From contig DATAAF010000137.1 in NCBI GenBank assembly GCA_036260255.1, positions 1 through 38,594 on the forward strand: DNA of 38,594 nt, written 5' to 3'. Below are positions 1 to 8,195 of this stretch, piece after piece; position 1 is the first letter of the stretch, and each line of letters starts with the position of its first letter. The notes below the pieces were generated by a model that saw nothing but the letters and a program-made list of their open reading frames with translations, did not search any database and was not told the origin of the DNA. The stretch comes from DASZJY01 sp036260255 (GTDB lineage Bacteria > Actinomycetota > Acidimicrobiia > Acidimicrobiales > AC-14). A program made the position numbers and the translations under genes.

Positions 1-36
1 CCGGGCCCCCGCGGGCGCCGGCCGGCGCCGCCGGCG

Positions 37-525
37 TCAGCCGACCGGGAAGGCGGCCCGCACGCGCGGCGCGGTCACGACCAGGGCGTCGTCGTCCTCG
101 TCATCCCACACCGACGCCCGCGGTGGGTGCGCCGCTCGCCCCGCCGGGCGGCCGGAGCGGCTGTCACGCCAGCGCACGAGGAGGGCGAGGTAGACGAGGA
201 AGCAGTTGTCGACGGCGAGGTGCACGACGAGGGCCGTCTTGCCCCCCACCGCGACGACGGGGACGAACGAGAGCGCCATCGAGGCGAGCAGCAGCCCGAG
301 GATCGTCCGCCGGCGCTTGGCCGCCGACGCCCGCCGGCGCGCCCTCGCCGGCCGGGCCCGCTCCTCGGCCACCTCCGCCGCCCTCGCCGGCGTCGCCGCG
401 CCCAGCGCCCCCAGGCCGCGCTCGAAGCTGTCCAGGAACTCCTGCCGCCGCTCGTTGTGGCTCTTCACCGCCTGTGGGACCAGGACGGCGAGCCAGAGCA
501 CCACGAGAAGTGCTACCGCAGTCAC
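37..525 (-). CDS. SepX/GlpR-like membrane protein
   Basis: A 162-residue predicted membrane protein with a GTG start. It has an N-terminal hydrophobic helix (about residues 3-20), then a short amphipathic stretch with SHNERRQEFLDSFERGL, a basic Arg/Ala-rich linker (about 48-72), two hydrophobic segments (about 73-92 and 98-118), and an acidic tail. This layout, one N-terminal membrane anchor, a charged middle and a terminal helix pair ending in LLVRWR, resembles the actinobacterial SepX/GlpR family, which has been linked to division and to a gephyrin-like molybdotransferase. The family call rests on architecture and on motif similarity at the N-terminus, so the function is tentative. It is transcribed away from metH, with 179 bases between the two starts. 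Confidence 0.6.
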   Translation of the reverse strand: MTAVALLVVLWLAVLVPQAVKSHNERRQEFLDSFERGLGALGAATPARAAEVAEERARPARARRRASAAKRRRTILGLLLASMALSFVPVVAVGGKTALVVHLAVDNCFLVYLALLVRWRDSRSGRPAGRAAHPPRASVWDDEDDDALVVTAPRVRAAFPVG

Positions 526-613
526 GACGACGTCACCCCCCGTGCGTCGGCAAGCGGATGTTGCGGATGTTGAGGGAACACACTTCTAGCATCGGGAGCG
601 GATTCCTGCACTT

Positions 614-680
614 CTCTGGTGACGCGGGGGCTCCGGCGGTCATAGAGAAGGCCCCAGGTGAGACCCCGACGGGTCGGGCC
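614..680 (+). promoter_or_regulatory. Hairpin-rich leader of metH
   Basis: Two stem-loops are visible between the divergent starts and the metH start. The first pairs CTCT at 614-617 and GTGAC just after it with GTCAT and AGAG ending at 647. The second nests GACCC (662-666) with GGGTC (671-675) around a CGAC loop, and then GGCCC (650-654) with GGGCC (676-680). A possible -10 box, TAGCAT, lies at 587-592 without a convincing -35. I cannot match the leader to the cobalamin, SAM or SAH riboswitch consensus. It may simply be a GC-rich untranslated leader. Confidence 0.3.
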
Positions 681-704
681 CGTCCGGCCGGTACCCTCGT
701 GCGG

Positions 705-3700
705 GTGAGCGGCTATCTCGACGCCGTGCGTGAACGCGTCGTGATCTACGACGGCGCGACGGGGACCAGCATCCAGGCCCGAGGGCTGGCCGCCGACGAC
801 TTCGGCGGCCCCGCCTTCGAGGGTTGCAACGAGATCCTGGCCGTCACCCGTCCCGACGTGGTCGCCGATCTGCACCGGTCGTTCTTCGAGGTCGGCGTGG
901 ACGTCGTGGAGACCGACACCTTCGGGGCCTTCGCCGTCCCCCTGGGGGAGTACGGGATCGCCGACCGGGCCGCCGAGCTCAACTTGGCGGCCGCCCGCAT
1001 CGCCCGCGAGGTGGCCGACGCCTACAGCACCCCCGAGCGCCCTCGATGGGTCGCCGGGTCGATCGGGCCGGGGACCAAGTTCCCGTCACTCGGCCAGATC
1101 CGCTTCGCCGAGCTGCGGGACGCCTACGAGGTGCAGGCCCGGGCCCTGCTCGAAGGTGGGGTCGACCTGTTCATCGTCGAGACCGTCTTCGACCTGCTGC
1201 AGGCCAAGGCGGCGATCATCGGCTGCCGGCGGGCGATCGCCGCCGTCGGTCGCCCGGTGCCGATCCAGGTCCAGGTCACCATGGAGCTCACCGGCCGCAT
1301 GCTGCCGGGCACCGAGATCGGCGCCGCCCTCACCGCGCTGGAGGCCCTCCGGCCCGACGTCATCGGCCTCAACTGCGCCACCGGCCCGGGGGAGATGCAC
1401 GAGCACCTGCGCCACCTCTCCCGCCACTGCCGGGTCCCGATCTCCTGCCTGCCCAACGCCGGGCTCCCATCGGTGGTCGAGGGGAAGATGCACTACGACC
1501 TCACGCCCGACCAGCTGGCCGACTACCACGCCCGCTTCATCACCGAGCTGGGCGTGCGGGTGGTTGGAGGGTGCTGCGGAACCACCACCGAGCACCTGAC
1601 CGCCGTGGTGGAGCGGTGCCGGGACCTCGAGCCGGCCGAGCGCCACCCGGTCCACGAGCCGGGAGCGGCCTCCATCTACACCCACGTCCCCTTCCGCCAG
1701 GAGACCTCCTTCCTGGTCATCGGCGAGCGCACCAACGCCAACGGGTCCAAGAAGTTCCGCGAGGCGATGCTGGCCGACGACTGGGACACCTGCGTGGCCA
1801 TGGGGCGCGAGCAGGTGAAGGAGGGCGCCCACCTCCTCGACGTCTGCGTCGACTACACGGGCGAGGACGGCGTCGCCGACATGGACGAGGTCGCCAGCCG
1901 CTTCGCCACCCAGGTCAGCATCCCCCTCGTCCTCGACTCGACCGAGCCGGCGGTGATCGAGTGCGGGCTCCAGTGGATCGGCGGAAAGCCGGTGCTGAAC
2001 TCGGTGAACCTGGAGGACGGGGACGCCCCGGGCACGCGCCTCGACCGGTTCCTCTCCCTCGCCCGCGAGTACGGGGCGGCGGTGATCTGCACGTGCATCG
2101 ACGAGGAGGGCCAGGCGCGTACGGCCGACTGGAAGGTGCGGGCGGCCAAGGCGATCCACGACCTGGCCGTCCACCGCTACGGGCTCGAGCCCGGCGACCT
2201 GATCTTCGACCCACTGGCCCTGCCGCTGTCGACGGGCATGGAGGAGAGCCGGCGCGACGGCATCGAGACCATCGAAGCCATCGGGCGGATCAAGGCCGAG
2301 CTCCCCGGCGTGCACACGGTGATCGGGCTGTCCAACGTGTCGTTCGGGCTGACGCCGGCGGCGCGCCACGTCCTCAACTCGGTGTTCCTGCACGAGTGCG
2401 TGGAGGCGGGCCTCGACTCGGCCATCGTGCACGCCGCCCGCATCATGCCGCTGTCCCGCATCCCCGAGCGCCAGCGGGACGTGTGCCTCGACCTCGTCTA
2501 CGACCGTCGCCGCCCGGACTACGACCCGCTGGCCGAGCTCCTCGCCCTGTTCGAGGGGGTGACGTCGGCGGCGGTCGAGAAGGAGGACCGCAGCGGCTGG
2601 CCGGTCGAGCAGCGCCTCGAGCGGCGGATCATCGACGGCGACCGCGACGGCCTGGAGGCCGACCTCGACGAGGCGCTGGCCACCACGCCCGCCCTGGCCA
2701 TCGTGAACGACACCCTCCTGGCCGGCATGAAGGTGGTGGGCGACCTCTTCGCCTCCGGGGAGATGCAGCTGCCGTTCGTGCTCCAGTCGGCCGAGGCCAT
2801 GAAGGCGGCGGTCGCCTACCTCGAGCCCCACATGGAGAAGACCGACCAGGGGGGCAAGGGGCGGATCGTGCTGGCGACCGTCAAGGGCGACGTGCACGAC
2901 ATCGGCAAGAACCTCGTCGACATCATCCTCACCAACAACGGCTACGAGGTCCACAACCTCGGCATCAAGGTGCCGGTGTCGGAGCTGGTGGCCAAGGCCG
3001 GCGAGGTGAACGCCGACGCCATCGGGATGAGCGGGTTGCTGGTGAAGAGCACGCTCATCATGCGGGAGAACCTAGAGGAGCTGAACCGCCGGGGCCTGTC
3101 CGAGATCCCGGTGCTCCTGGGCGGCGCCGCCCTCACCCGGTCCTACGTCGAGCGCGACATGCGCCAGGTCTACGAGGGCCGCGTCTTCTACGGCAAGGAC
3201 GCGTTCGAGGGCCTCCGCACCATGGACCGGCTGATGGAGATGAAGCGCAGGGGCGTCGACGACCCGACGTTCGGCCGGGAGGTGTCGGCCAGCGCGGTGC
3301 CCTCGCGCCTGCGGGCCGGCGAGGGCGTGGGCGGCGACGACGTGCCCGCCCGCTCCCCGGAGGTGGCCACCGACAACCCGATCTTCGTCCCGCCCTTCCT
3401 CGGCTCGCGGGTGGTCAAGGGGCTCGCCGTCGACGAGATCGCCGGGTGGCTCAACGAGACCGCCCTGTTCCGGAACCAGTGGCAGTTCCGTCCCCAGGGA
3501 GGCGAGTCCGACCCGGAGTTCAAGGGGCGGATCCGGCCGGTCCTGCGGGAGGAGCTGGCCAAGGCCAAGGAGGCCGGGATCCTCGTGCCCCAGGTCGTCT
3601 ACGGCTACTACCCGGCCAACAGCGAGGGCAACGCCCTCATCCTGTGGAAGGACGAGACGCGCACCGCCGAGTGGCTCCGCTTCTCCTTCCCCCGCCAGCG

Positions 3701-4169
3701 GGCCGAGCCGTGGCTGTGCATCGCCGACTTCTTCCGTCCGGCGGCGTCTGGGGAGACGGACTACGCCTGCTTCCACATCGTCACCATGGGGTCGGCGGTC
3801 TCGGAGGCCACGGCTCGCCTGTTCGCCGAGGACCGCTACCAGGAGTACCTGCTCCTGCACGGCCTCGGCGTGGAGATGGCCGAGGCCCTGGCCGAGATGT
3901 GGCACCGCCGCGTCCGGGAGGAGTGGGGGTTCGCCGACGAGGACGGCACCCTCGTCAACATGCTCCTGCGCCAGCACTACCGGGGCGGCCGCTACTCGTG
4001 GGGCTACCCCGCGTGCCCGGACCTGGAGGACAACGCCAAGGTCGCCGAGCTGCTGGAGGCGGAGCGCATCGGCGTGACGGTGAGCGAGGACTTCCAGTAC
4101 CACCCCGAGCAGACGACGTCGGCCATCATCTGCCACCACCCCAGGGCGAAGTACTTCGTCGCCCGCTGA
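705..4169 (+). CDS. metH: Cobalamin-dependent methionine synthase MetH
   Basis: A 1154-residue cytosolic enzyme that transfers the methyl group of 5-methyltetrahydrofolate to homocysteine through methylcobalamin. All four modules are present. The homocysteine domain has zinc ligands Cys224 (GLNCATGP) and Cys290/Cys291 (GGCCGTT). The pterin domain starts near residue 345 (VIGERTNANGS). The cobalamin cap and B12 domain carry DVHDIGKN with the axial ligand His731. The C-terminal AdoMet reactivation domain has YYPANSEGN and RYSWGYPACP. Length matches the usual 1150-1230 residues. The GTG at 705 gives the normal N-terminus (SGYLDAVRERVVIYDGATGT). An in-frame GTG at 699 is nearly equivalent, and neither has a clear Shine-Dalgarno. 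The frame stays open upstream to 123, but that extension is low-complexity Arg/Pro-rich sequence antisense to the neighbouring gene. Confidence 0.97.
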   Translation: MSGYLDAVRERVVIYDGATGTSIQARGLAADDFGGPAFEGCNEILAVTRPDVVADLHRSFFEVGVDVVETDTFGAFAVPLGEYGIADRAAELNLAAARIAREVADAYSTPERPRWVAGSIGPGTKFPSLGQIRFAELRDAYEVQARALLEGGVDLFIVETVFDLLQAKAAIIGCRRAIAAVGRPVPIQVQVTMELTGRMLPGTEIGAALTALEALRPDVIGLNCATGPGEMHEHLRHLSRHCRVPISCLPNAGLPSVVEGKMHYDLTPDQLADYHARFITELGVRVVGGCCGTTTEHLTAVVERCRDLEPAERHPVHEPGAASIYTHVPFRQETSFLVIGERTNANGSKKFREAMLADDWDTCVAMGREQVKEGAHLLDVCVDYTGEDGVADMDEVASRFATQVSIPLVLDSTEPAVIECGLQWIGGKPVLNSVNLEDGDAPGTRLDRFLSLAREYGAAVICTCIDEEGQARTADWKVRAAKAIHDLAVHRYGLEPGDLIFDPLALPLSTGMEESRRDGIETIEAIGRIKAELPGVHTVIGLSNVSFGLTPAARHVLNSVFLHECVEAGLDSAIVHAARIMPLSRIPERQRDVCLDLVYDRRRPDYDPLAELLALFEGVTSAAVEKEDRSGWPVEQRLERRIIDGDRDGLEADLDEALATTPALAIVNDTLLAGMKVVGDLFASGEMQLPFVLQSAEAMKAAVAYLEPHMEKTDQGGKGRIVLATVKGDVHDIGKNLVDIILTNNGYEVHNLGIKVPVSELVAKAGEVNADAIGMSGLLVKSTLIMRENLEELNRRGLSEIPVLLGGAALTRSYVERDMRQVYEGRVFYGKDAFEGLRTMDRLMEMKRRGVDDPTFGREVSASAVPSRLRAGEGVGGDDVPARSPEVATDNPIFVPPFLGSRVVKGLAVDEIAGWLNETALFRNQWQFRPQGGESDPEFKGRIRPVLREELAKAKEAGILVPQVVYGYYPANSEGNALILWKDETRTAEWLRFSFPRQRAEPWLCIADFFRPAASGETDYACFHIVTMGSAVSEATARLFAEDRYQEYLLLHGLGVEMAEALAEMWHRRVREEWGFADEDGTLVNMLLRQHYRGGRYSWGYPACPDLEDNAKVAELLEAERIGVTVSEDFQYHPEQTTSAIICHHPRAKYFVAR

Positions 4170-4182
4170 GGAAACGCCGACC

Positions 4183-4203
4183 ATAGGTGACCAGATCACC
4201 TAT
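4183..4203. promoter_or_regulatory. Perfect 8-bp inverted repeat after metH
   Basis: The arms ATAGGTGA (4183-4190) and TCACCTAT (4196-4203) are exact reverse complements around a 5-base spacer, CCAGA. The repeat starts 14 bases after the metH stop and is AT-rich compared with its surroundings. It is followed at once by TTGACG (4203-4208), which could be a -35 box. It could be an operator for a dimeric regulator over a promoter leading to tal-pgi, or a terminator hairpin for metH. The lack of a T-run after the second arm argues mildly against a classical terminator. The rest of the gap to 4446 shows no gene, only a possible -10-like TAGCAT at 4405-4410. Confidence 0.45.
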
Positions 4204-4446
4204 TGACGGGGCCCGGCCGGTCCAAGACACTGCTGGCTGCGACCCGGGCGGCGGGGGTGCGAGGGGGGTGGCTGTCGTCGCCACGGCGACCTGGCCGGTG
4301 GCGGGCCGGTGGGGGGGACGACGGCCGCCCTCCGCTCGCACCGTGGCCCGCGGCCACGGCGGCTCCGGCGCGCGACGGGACGGCGCCTCCGGCGCGGAAG
4401 GGCATAGCATCGGCCCCACCGCTTGCGGGACGAAAGGACCGGCCCG

Positions 4447-7113
4447 ATGAACGGCCTCCACCGCCTGCAGCAGGCGGGGCAGAGCGTCTGGTACGACAAC
4501 ATCCGCCGGGGCCTGTTGGCGAGCGGCGAGCTGGCCCGGTACGTGGAGGACTACGCGGTCACCGGGGTGACCTCGAACCCGACGCTCTTCGAGCGGGCCA
4601 TCACGTCGAGCGCCGACTACGACGACGGGATCCGCTTCGCCGACCCCGTCGCCTCGAGCGTGGAGGAGCTGTACACCGCCCTGGTCGTCGACGACATCGT
4701 CGCCGCCGCCGACCTCCTGCACTCGGTGTACGAGCGGACCGGGGGGCGCGACGGCTACGTGGCGCTCGACGTGTCCCCCGCCCTGGCCCACGACGCCGGG
4801 GGCACGGTCGTGGCCGCCCAGGACCTGTTCGCCCGGGTCGGACGGCCGAACGTCATGATCACCGTCCCCGGCACGAGCGAGGGCCTGGTGGCGGTCGAAG
4901 AGCTGGTCGCCGCGGGCGTCAACGTCAACGTCACCCTGCTCTTCTCGACCGCCCAGTACTCGGCGGCGGCCGACGCCTGGCTCCGGGGCATGGAGAGGCG
5001 GGCTGAGGACGGGGCGGGGCTCGGTGGGGCGTCGGTGGCGTCGGTGTTCGTCTCCCGCTGGGATGCCGCCGCCGACCCGAACCTCCCCGACGAGCTGCGC
5101 GGGACGACCGGGTTGGCGTGTGCCCGCATGACCTACTCCCTCTACCGGGAGCTCCTGGCCTCGGACCGCTGGACGGCGCTGACGGCCGCCGGGGCGGCGC
5201 CGCAGCGGGTGCTGTGGGCCAGCACCGGCCCCAAGGACCCGACGCTTCCCGACACCTACTACGTGGCCGCCCTGGCCGTCCCCGGCACCGTCGCCACCGT
5301 GCCGGACGCGACGCTGCTCGCCTTCGCCGAGCACGGCGAGGTCCGACCTGTCCTCGACGGTGATCGGGCGGCGGCCGAGGCGGCGCTGGCCCCCGTCTCC
5401 GCCGCCGGCCTCGACCTGGACGCGTTGGCCGCCGAGCTGCAGGAGAAGGGGGTCGCCGGCTTCGCCGAGTCGTTCGAGCGGCTCCTCGCCCAGCTCGAGA
5501 GCAAGGCGGCGGTGCTGCGCAGCGACGACGCCGCCACCGCGGCGGGCGTCTCCGGGCCCCTGTCGGCCTCCCAGGCCGGCTCCGAGCGACTGGGCGCCCT
5601 CGCCCCGGCGGCCGACGAGGTGGTGGCCGACCTGGCCCGCCGCGACGCCGTCCGGCGGGCCTACGCGCGCGATCACACCTTGTGGCAGGACGACCCCACC
5701 GAGGTGGCCGACCGCCTCGGTTGGATCTTCAGCCCCGCCCAGATGGAGCACGCCGGCGACGAGCTCGAGCACTTCGCCAAGCAGTGCGCCGCCGACGGGC
5801 TGACCGACGCGGTGCTCATGGGCATGGGCGGGTCGAGCCTGTTCCCCGAGGTCATGGTCGAGACCTTCGGCCCCGCCGAGGGCCATCTCCGAATGCTCGT
5901 CCTCGACACCACCGACCCGGTTGCCATCGGCCGGGTGGCCGACACGCTGCCGCTCGACCGCACATTGTTCGTCGCCGCGTCCAAGTCGGGCGGCACCATC
6001 GAGACGCGGAGCCAGCTCGAGCTCTTCTGGGACCGCATCCGCCGCCCCGAGCAGTTCGCGGCGGTCACCGACCCGGCCTCCGACCTCGGCGCCCTCGCCC
6101 GCGAGCGGCGGTTCCGGAAGGTGTTCGAGAACCGCCCCGACATCGGTGGGCGCTACTCGGCCCTCTCGCACTTCGGGCTGGTGCCCGCCGCCCTCCTCGG
6201 CGTCGACGTCTGCGAGTTGCTCGACCGGGCCGGGCACATGGCGGCCGCCACCGCCCCTTGCGTGGCCGCGGAGCGCAACCCGGCGCTGCGCCTGGGCGCG
6301 GTCATGGCTGCGGCGGCGCGCGCCGGGCGGGACAAGCTGACCATCGTCCTGCCGCCGGCGATCGAGAGCTTCGGCCTGTGGCTCGAGCAGCTCATCGCCG
6401 AGTCGACCGGGAAGGAGGGGACCGGCGTCCTGCCGGTGGTGGGCGAGCCGCTGGGGCCTCCGGAGAGCTACGGCGACGACCGTCTGTTCGTGGCCATCGG
6501 CTCCGACTTCTCGGCCCAGCTCGACGCCCTGGCCGCCGCCGGCCATCCCGTGGTCGAGCTCCCCTACACCGACCCCTTCGACGTCGGCGCCGAGGTGTTC
6601 CGCTGGGAGTGGGCGACCTGCCTGGCCGGAGCGGTCCTCGGCATCAACCCCTTCGACCAACCCAACGTGGCCGAGGCCAAGGCGGCGACCGCGCGCGTCC
6701 TGGCCGAGGGCCTCCCCGAGCTGGCGGTGGAGCCGGTGGCCGGCGTGCTCGACCAGCTGCGGCGGGGCGACTACTTCGCCATCCACGCGTACATGGACCC
6801 GTGGTCGGAGGTGGTGGGCCGCCTGCAGGAGGTGCGGGTGGTGGTGCGCGACCGGTTCAGGGTGGCCACCACGTTGGGGATCGGCCCTCGGTTCCTCCAC
6901 TCCACCGGGCAGTTCCACAAGGGCGGGCCGCCCACCGGTGTCTTCGTCCAGGTCGTCGACGACGTCGACGTCGACGTGCCCATCCCCGGGCAGCCGTTCG
7001 GGTTCGGCACGCTCATCCGCGCCCAGGCGGCCGGCGACCTGCAGACGCTGCGGCGCCGGGGCCTGCGGGCCGCCCGCGTCTCGCTCGACGATCTTCTGTC
7101 CCTTCTCGACTGA
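4447..7113 (+). CDS. tal-pgi: Transaldolase/phosphoglucose isomerase fusion
   Basis: An 888-residue fusion. Residues 1 to about 360 are a class I transaldolase domain (GVTSNPTLFERA, VNVNVTLLFSTAQY, ASVFVSRWD, TGPKDPTLPDTYY). Residues from about 400 are a sugar isomerase of the PGI family (MGGSSLFPEVM, ASKSGGTIETRSQLELFW, RYSALSHFG, ESTGKEGTG, TGQFHKGGPPTGVF). Such fusions are known in actinobacteria and join the pentose phosphate pathway to glycolysis. The PGI motifs look intact. In the transaldolase half the motif that normally reads MIK(V/I)PGT reads MITVPGT, so Thr139 (codon ACC at 4861-4863) stands where the Schiff-base lysine belongs. The acidic residue in the usual LEVDP motif also reads LDVSP. 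Asp18 is kept. The ATG at 4447 follows GAAAGGA (4432-4438). The TTG at 4423 is rejected because it is weaker. gnd follows after 13 bases. Confidence 0.93.
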   Translation: MNGLHRLQQAGQSVWYDNIRRGLLASGELARYVEDYAVTGVTSNPTLFERAITSSADYDDGIRFADPVASSVEELYTALVVDDIVAAADLLHSVYERTGGRDGYVALDVSPALAHDAGGTVVAAQDLFARVGRPNVMITVPGTSEGLVAVEELVAAGVNVNVTLLFSTAQYSAAADAWLRGMERRAEDGAGLGGASVASVFVSRWDAAADPNLPDELRGTTGLACARMTYSLYRELLASDRWTALTAAGAAPQRVLWASTGPKDPTLPDTYYVAALAVPGTVATVPDATLLAFAEHGEVRPVLDGDRAAAEAALAPVSAAGLDLDALAAELQEKGVAGFAESFERLLAQLESKAAVLRSDDAATAAGVSGPLSASQAGSERLGALAPAADEVVADLARRDAVRRAYARDHTLWQDDPTEVADRLGWIFSPAQMEHAGDELEHFAKQCAADGLTDAVLMGMGGSSLFPEVMVETFGPAEGHLRMLVLDTTDPVAIGRVADTLPLDRTLFVAASKSGGTIETRSQLELFWDRIRRPEQFAAVTDPASDLGALARERRFRKVFENRPDIGGRYSALSHFGLVPAALLGVDVCELLDRAGHMAAATAPCVAAERNPALRLGAVMAAAARAGRDKLTIVLPPAIESFGLWLEQLIAESTGKEGTGVLPVVGEPLGPPESYGDDRLFVAIGSDFSAQLDALAAAGHPVVELPYTDPFDVGAEVFRWEWATCLAGAVLGINPFDQPNVAEAKAATARVLAEGLPELAVEPVAGVLDQLRRGDYFAIHAYMDPWSEVVGRLQEVRVVVRDRFRVATTLGIGPRFLHSTGQFHKGGPPTGVFVQVVDDVDVDVPIPGQPFGFGTLIRAQAAGDLQTLRRRGLRAARVSLDDLLSLLD

Positions 7114-7126
7114 AAGGGGTACGACG

Positions 7127-8146
7127 GTGCAACTGGGCATGGTCGGGCTCGGCCGCATGGGCGCCAACCTCGTGCGCCGCCTGATGCGCGGCGGCCATGA
7201 GTGCGTGGTCTTCGACGTGAGCCCCGACGCGGTCGCCGTCCTCGAGGGGGAGGGGGCGGTGGGGGCGTCGTCGCTTGAGGACTTCGTGGCCAAGCTCTCC
7301 TCGCCCCGAGCGGCGTGGGTGATGGTCCCGGCCGCCTTCGCCGGCCCCACCGTCGACGCCCTGGCCGCCCTGATGGAGGAGGGCGACATCATCATCGACG
7401 GCGGGAACTCCTACTACCGAGACGACCTCTCCCGGGCCCTCGTCCTTGCGCCGCGGGGCATCCACTACGTCGACGTGGGCACGAGCGGCGGGGTGTTCGG
7501 GCTCGAGCGGGGGTTCTGCCTCATGGTCGGGGGCGAGCGTCAGGTGGTCGAGCATCTGGCCCCGCTGCTCTCGACCATCGCGCCGGGCGTCGACGCCGCC
7601 GAGCGCACCCCTGGCCGCACCGGTGAGCCCCACCCCGCCGAGCTGGGATGGTTGCACTGCGGGCCGGCGGGGGCCGGCCACTTCGTGAAGATGGTCCACA
7701 ACGGAGTCGAGTACGGGATGATGGCCGCCTTCGCCGAAGGGCTGGCCATCCTTCACCGGGCCAACATCGGCAAGGAAGCCCAGGTCGGCGACGCCGAGAC
7801 GGCGCCGCTCAGCGACCCGGCGAACTACCAGTACGACTTCGACATCGCGGCGGTGGCCGAGCTCTGGCGCCGCGGGAGCGTCGTGAGCTCGTGGCTGCTC
7901 GACCTGACCGCCGCCGCCCTGGTCCGCGACCCCGAGCTGTCGGGGTTCAGCGGCCGGGTGTCCGACTCGGGCGAGGGCCGCTGGACGGTCCAAGCGGCGG
8001 TCGAGGAGGGCGTCCCCGCCCACGTGCTGACCGCCGCCCTGTACGAGCGCTTCAGCTCCCGAGGCGAGGGGGAGTTCGCCGGACGGGTTCTGTCCGCCAT
8101 GCGCAAGGAGTTCGGCGGCCACGCCGAGAAGCCGGCCCGCCCATGA
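7127..8146 (+). CDS. gnd: 6-phosphogluconate dehydrogenase (decarboxylating), short form
   Basis: A 339-residue enzyme that oxidises and decarboxylates 6-phosphogluconate to ribulose 5-phosphate. It has an N-terminal Rossmann fold (MVGLGRMGANLVRRL), the substrate loop DVGTSGGVFGLERG, and the catalytic GHFVKMVHNGVEYG with Lys and Glu in place. At about 340 residues it belongs to the short GntZ/YqeC-like class rather than the 470-residue E. coli class. The latter part contains a helical domain that makes the dimer. The GTG at 7127 has AAAGGGG (7112-7118) ahead of it, overlapping the tal-pgi stop, so the two are probably co-transcribed. A glucose 6-phosphate dehydrogenase gene is not in the window, which leaves the oxidative branch incomplete here. 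Confidence 0.94.
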   Translation: MQLGMVGLGRMGANLVRRLMRGGHECVVFDVSPDAVAVLEGEGAVGASSLEDFVAKLSSPRAAWVMVPAAFAGPTVDALAALMEEGDIIIDGGNSYYRDDLSRALVLAPRGIHYVDVGTSGGVFGLERGFCLMVGGERQVVEHLAPLLSTIAPGVDAAERTPGRTGEPHPAELGWLHCGPAGAGHFVKMVHNGVEYGMMAAFAEGLAILHRANIGKEAQVGDAETAPLSDPANYQYDFDIAAVAELWRRGSVVSSWLLDLTAAALVRDPELSGFSGRVSDSGEGRWTVQAAVEEGVPAHVLTAALYERFSSRGEGEFAGRVLSAMRKEFGGHAEKPARP

Positions 8147-8195
8147 GTGAGGATTGGCTTGCATCGGCGCGCGGCCGTTCGGTAGGCCGGGACCC

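Noticed and set aside
1..36. Left-edge GC-rich run
   Set aside because: Too short to judge. It shows GCCGGC repeats but no gene or clear hairpin with a defined role.
123..704. N-terminal extension of the metH frame
   Set aside because: The frame is open, but the product is Arg/Pro low-complexity sequence antisense to the SepX/GlpR-like gene. The MetH fold starts just after 705.
587..704. Cobalamin or SAM riboswitch before metH
   Set aside because: The conserved B12 box and the SAM-I/SAM-IV or SAH core blocks are not present, only simple hairpins.
4126..7395. 1089-residue open frame on the minus strand opposite tal-pgi
   Set aside because: It is a GC-rich mirror frame with Gly/Arg/Val-rich composition and no recognisable motif. 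The plus-strand tal-pgi motifs explain the region.
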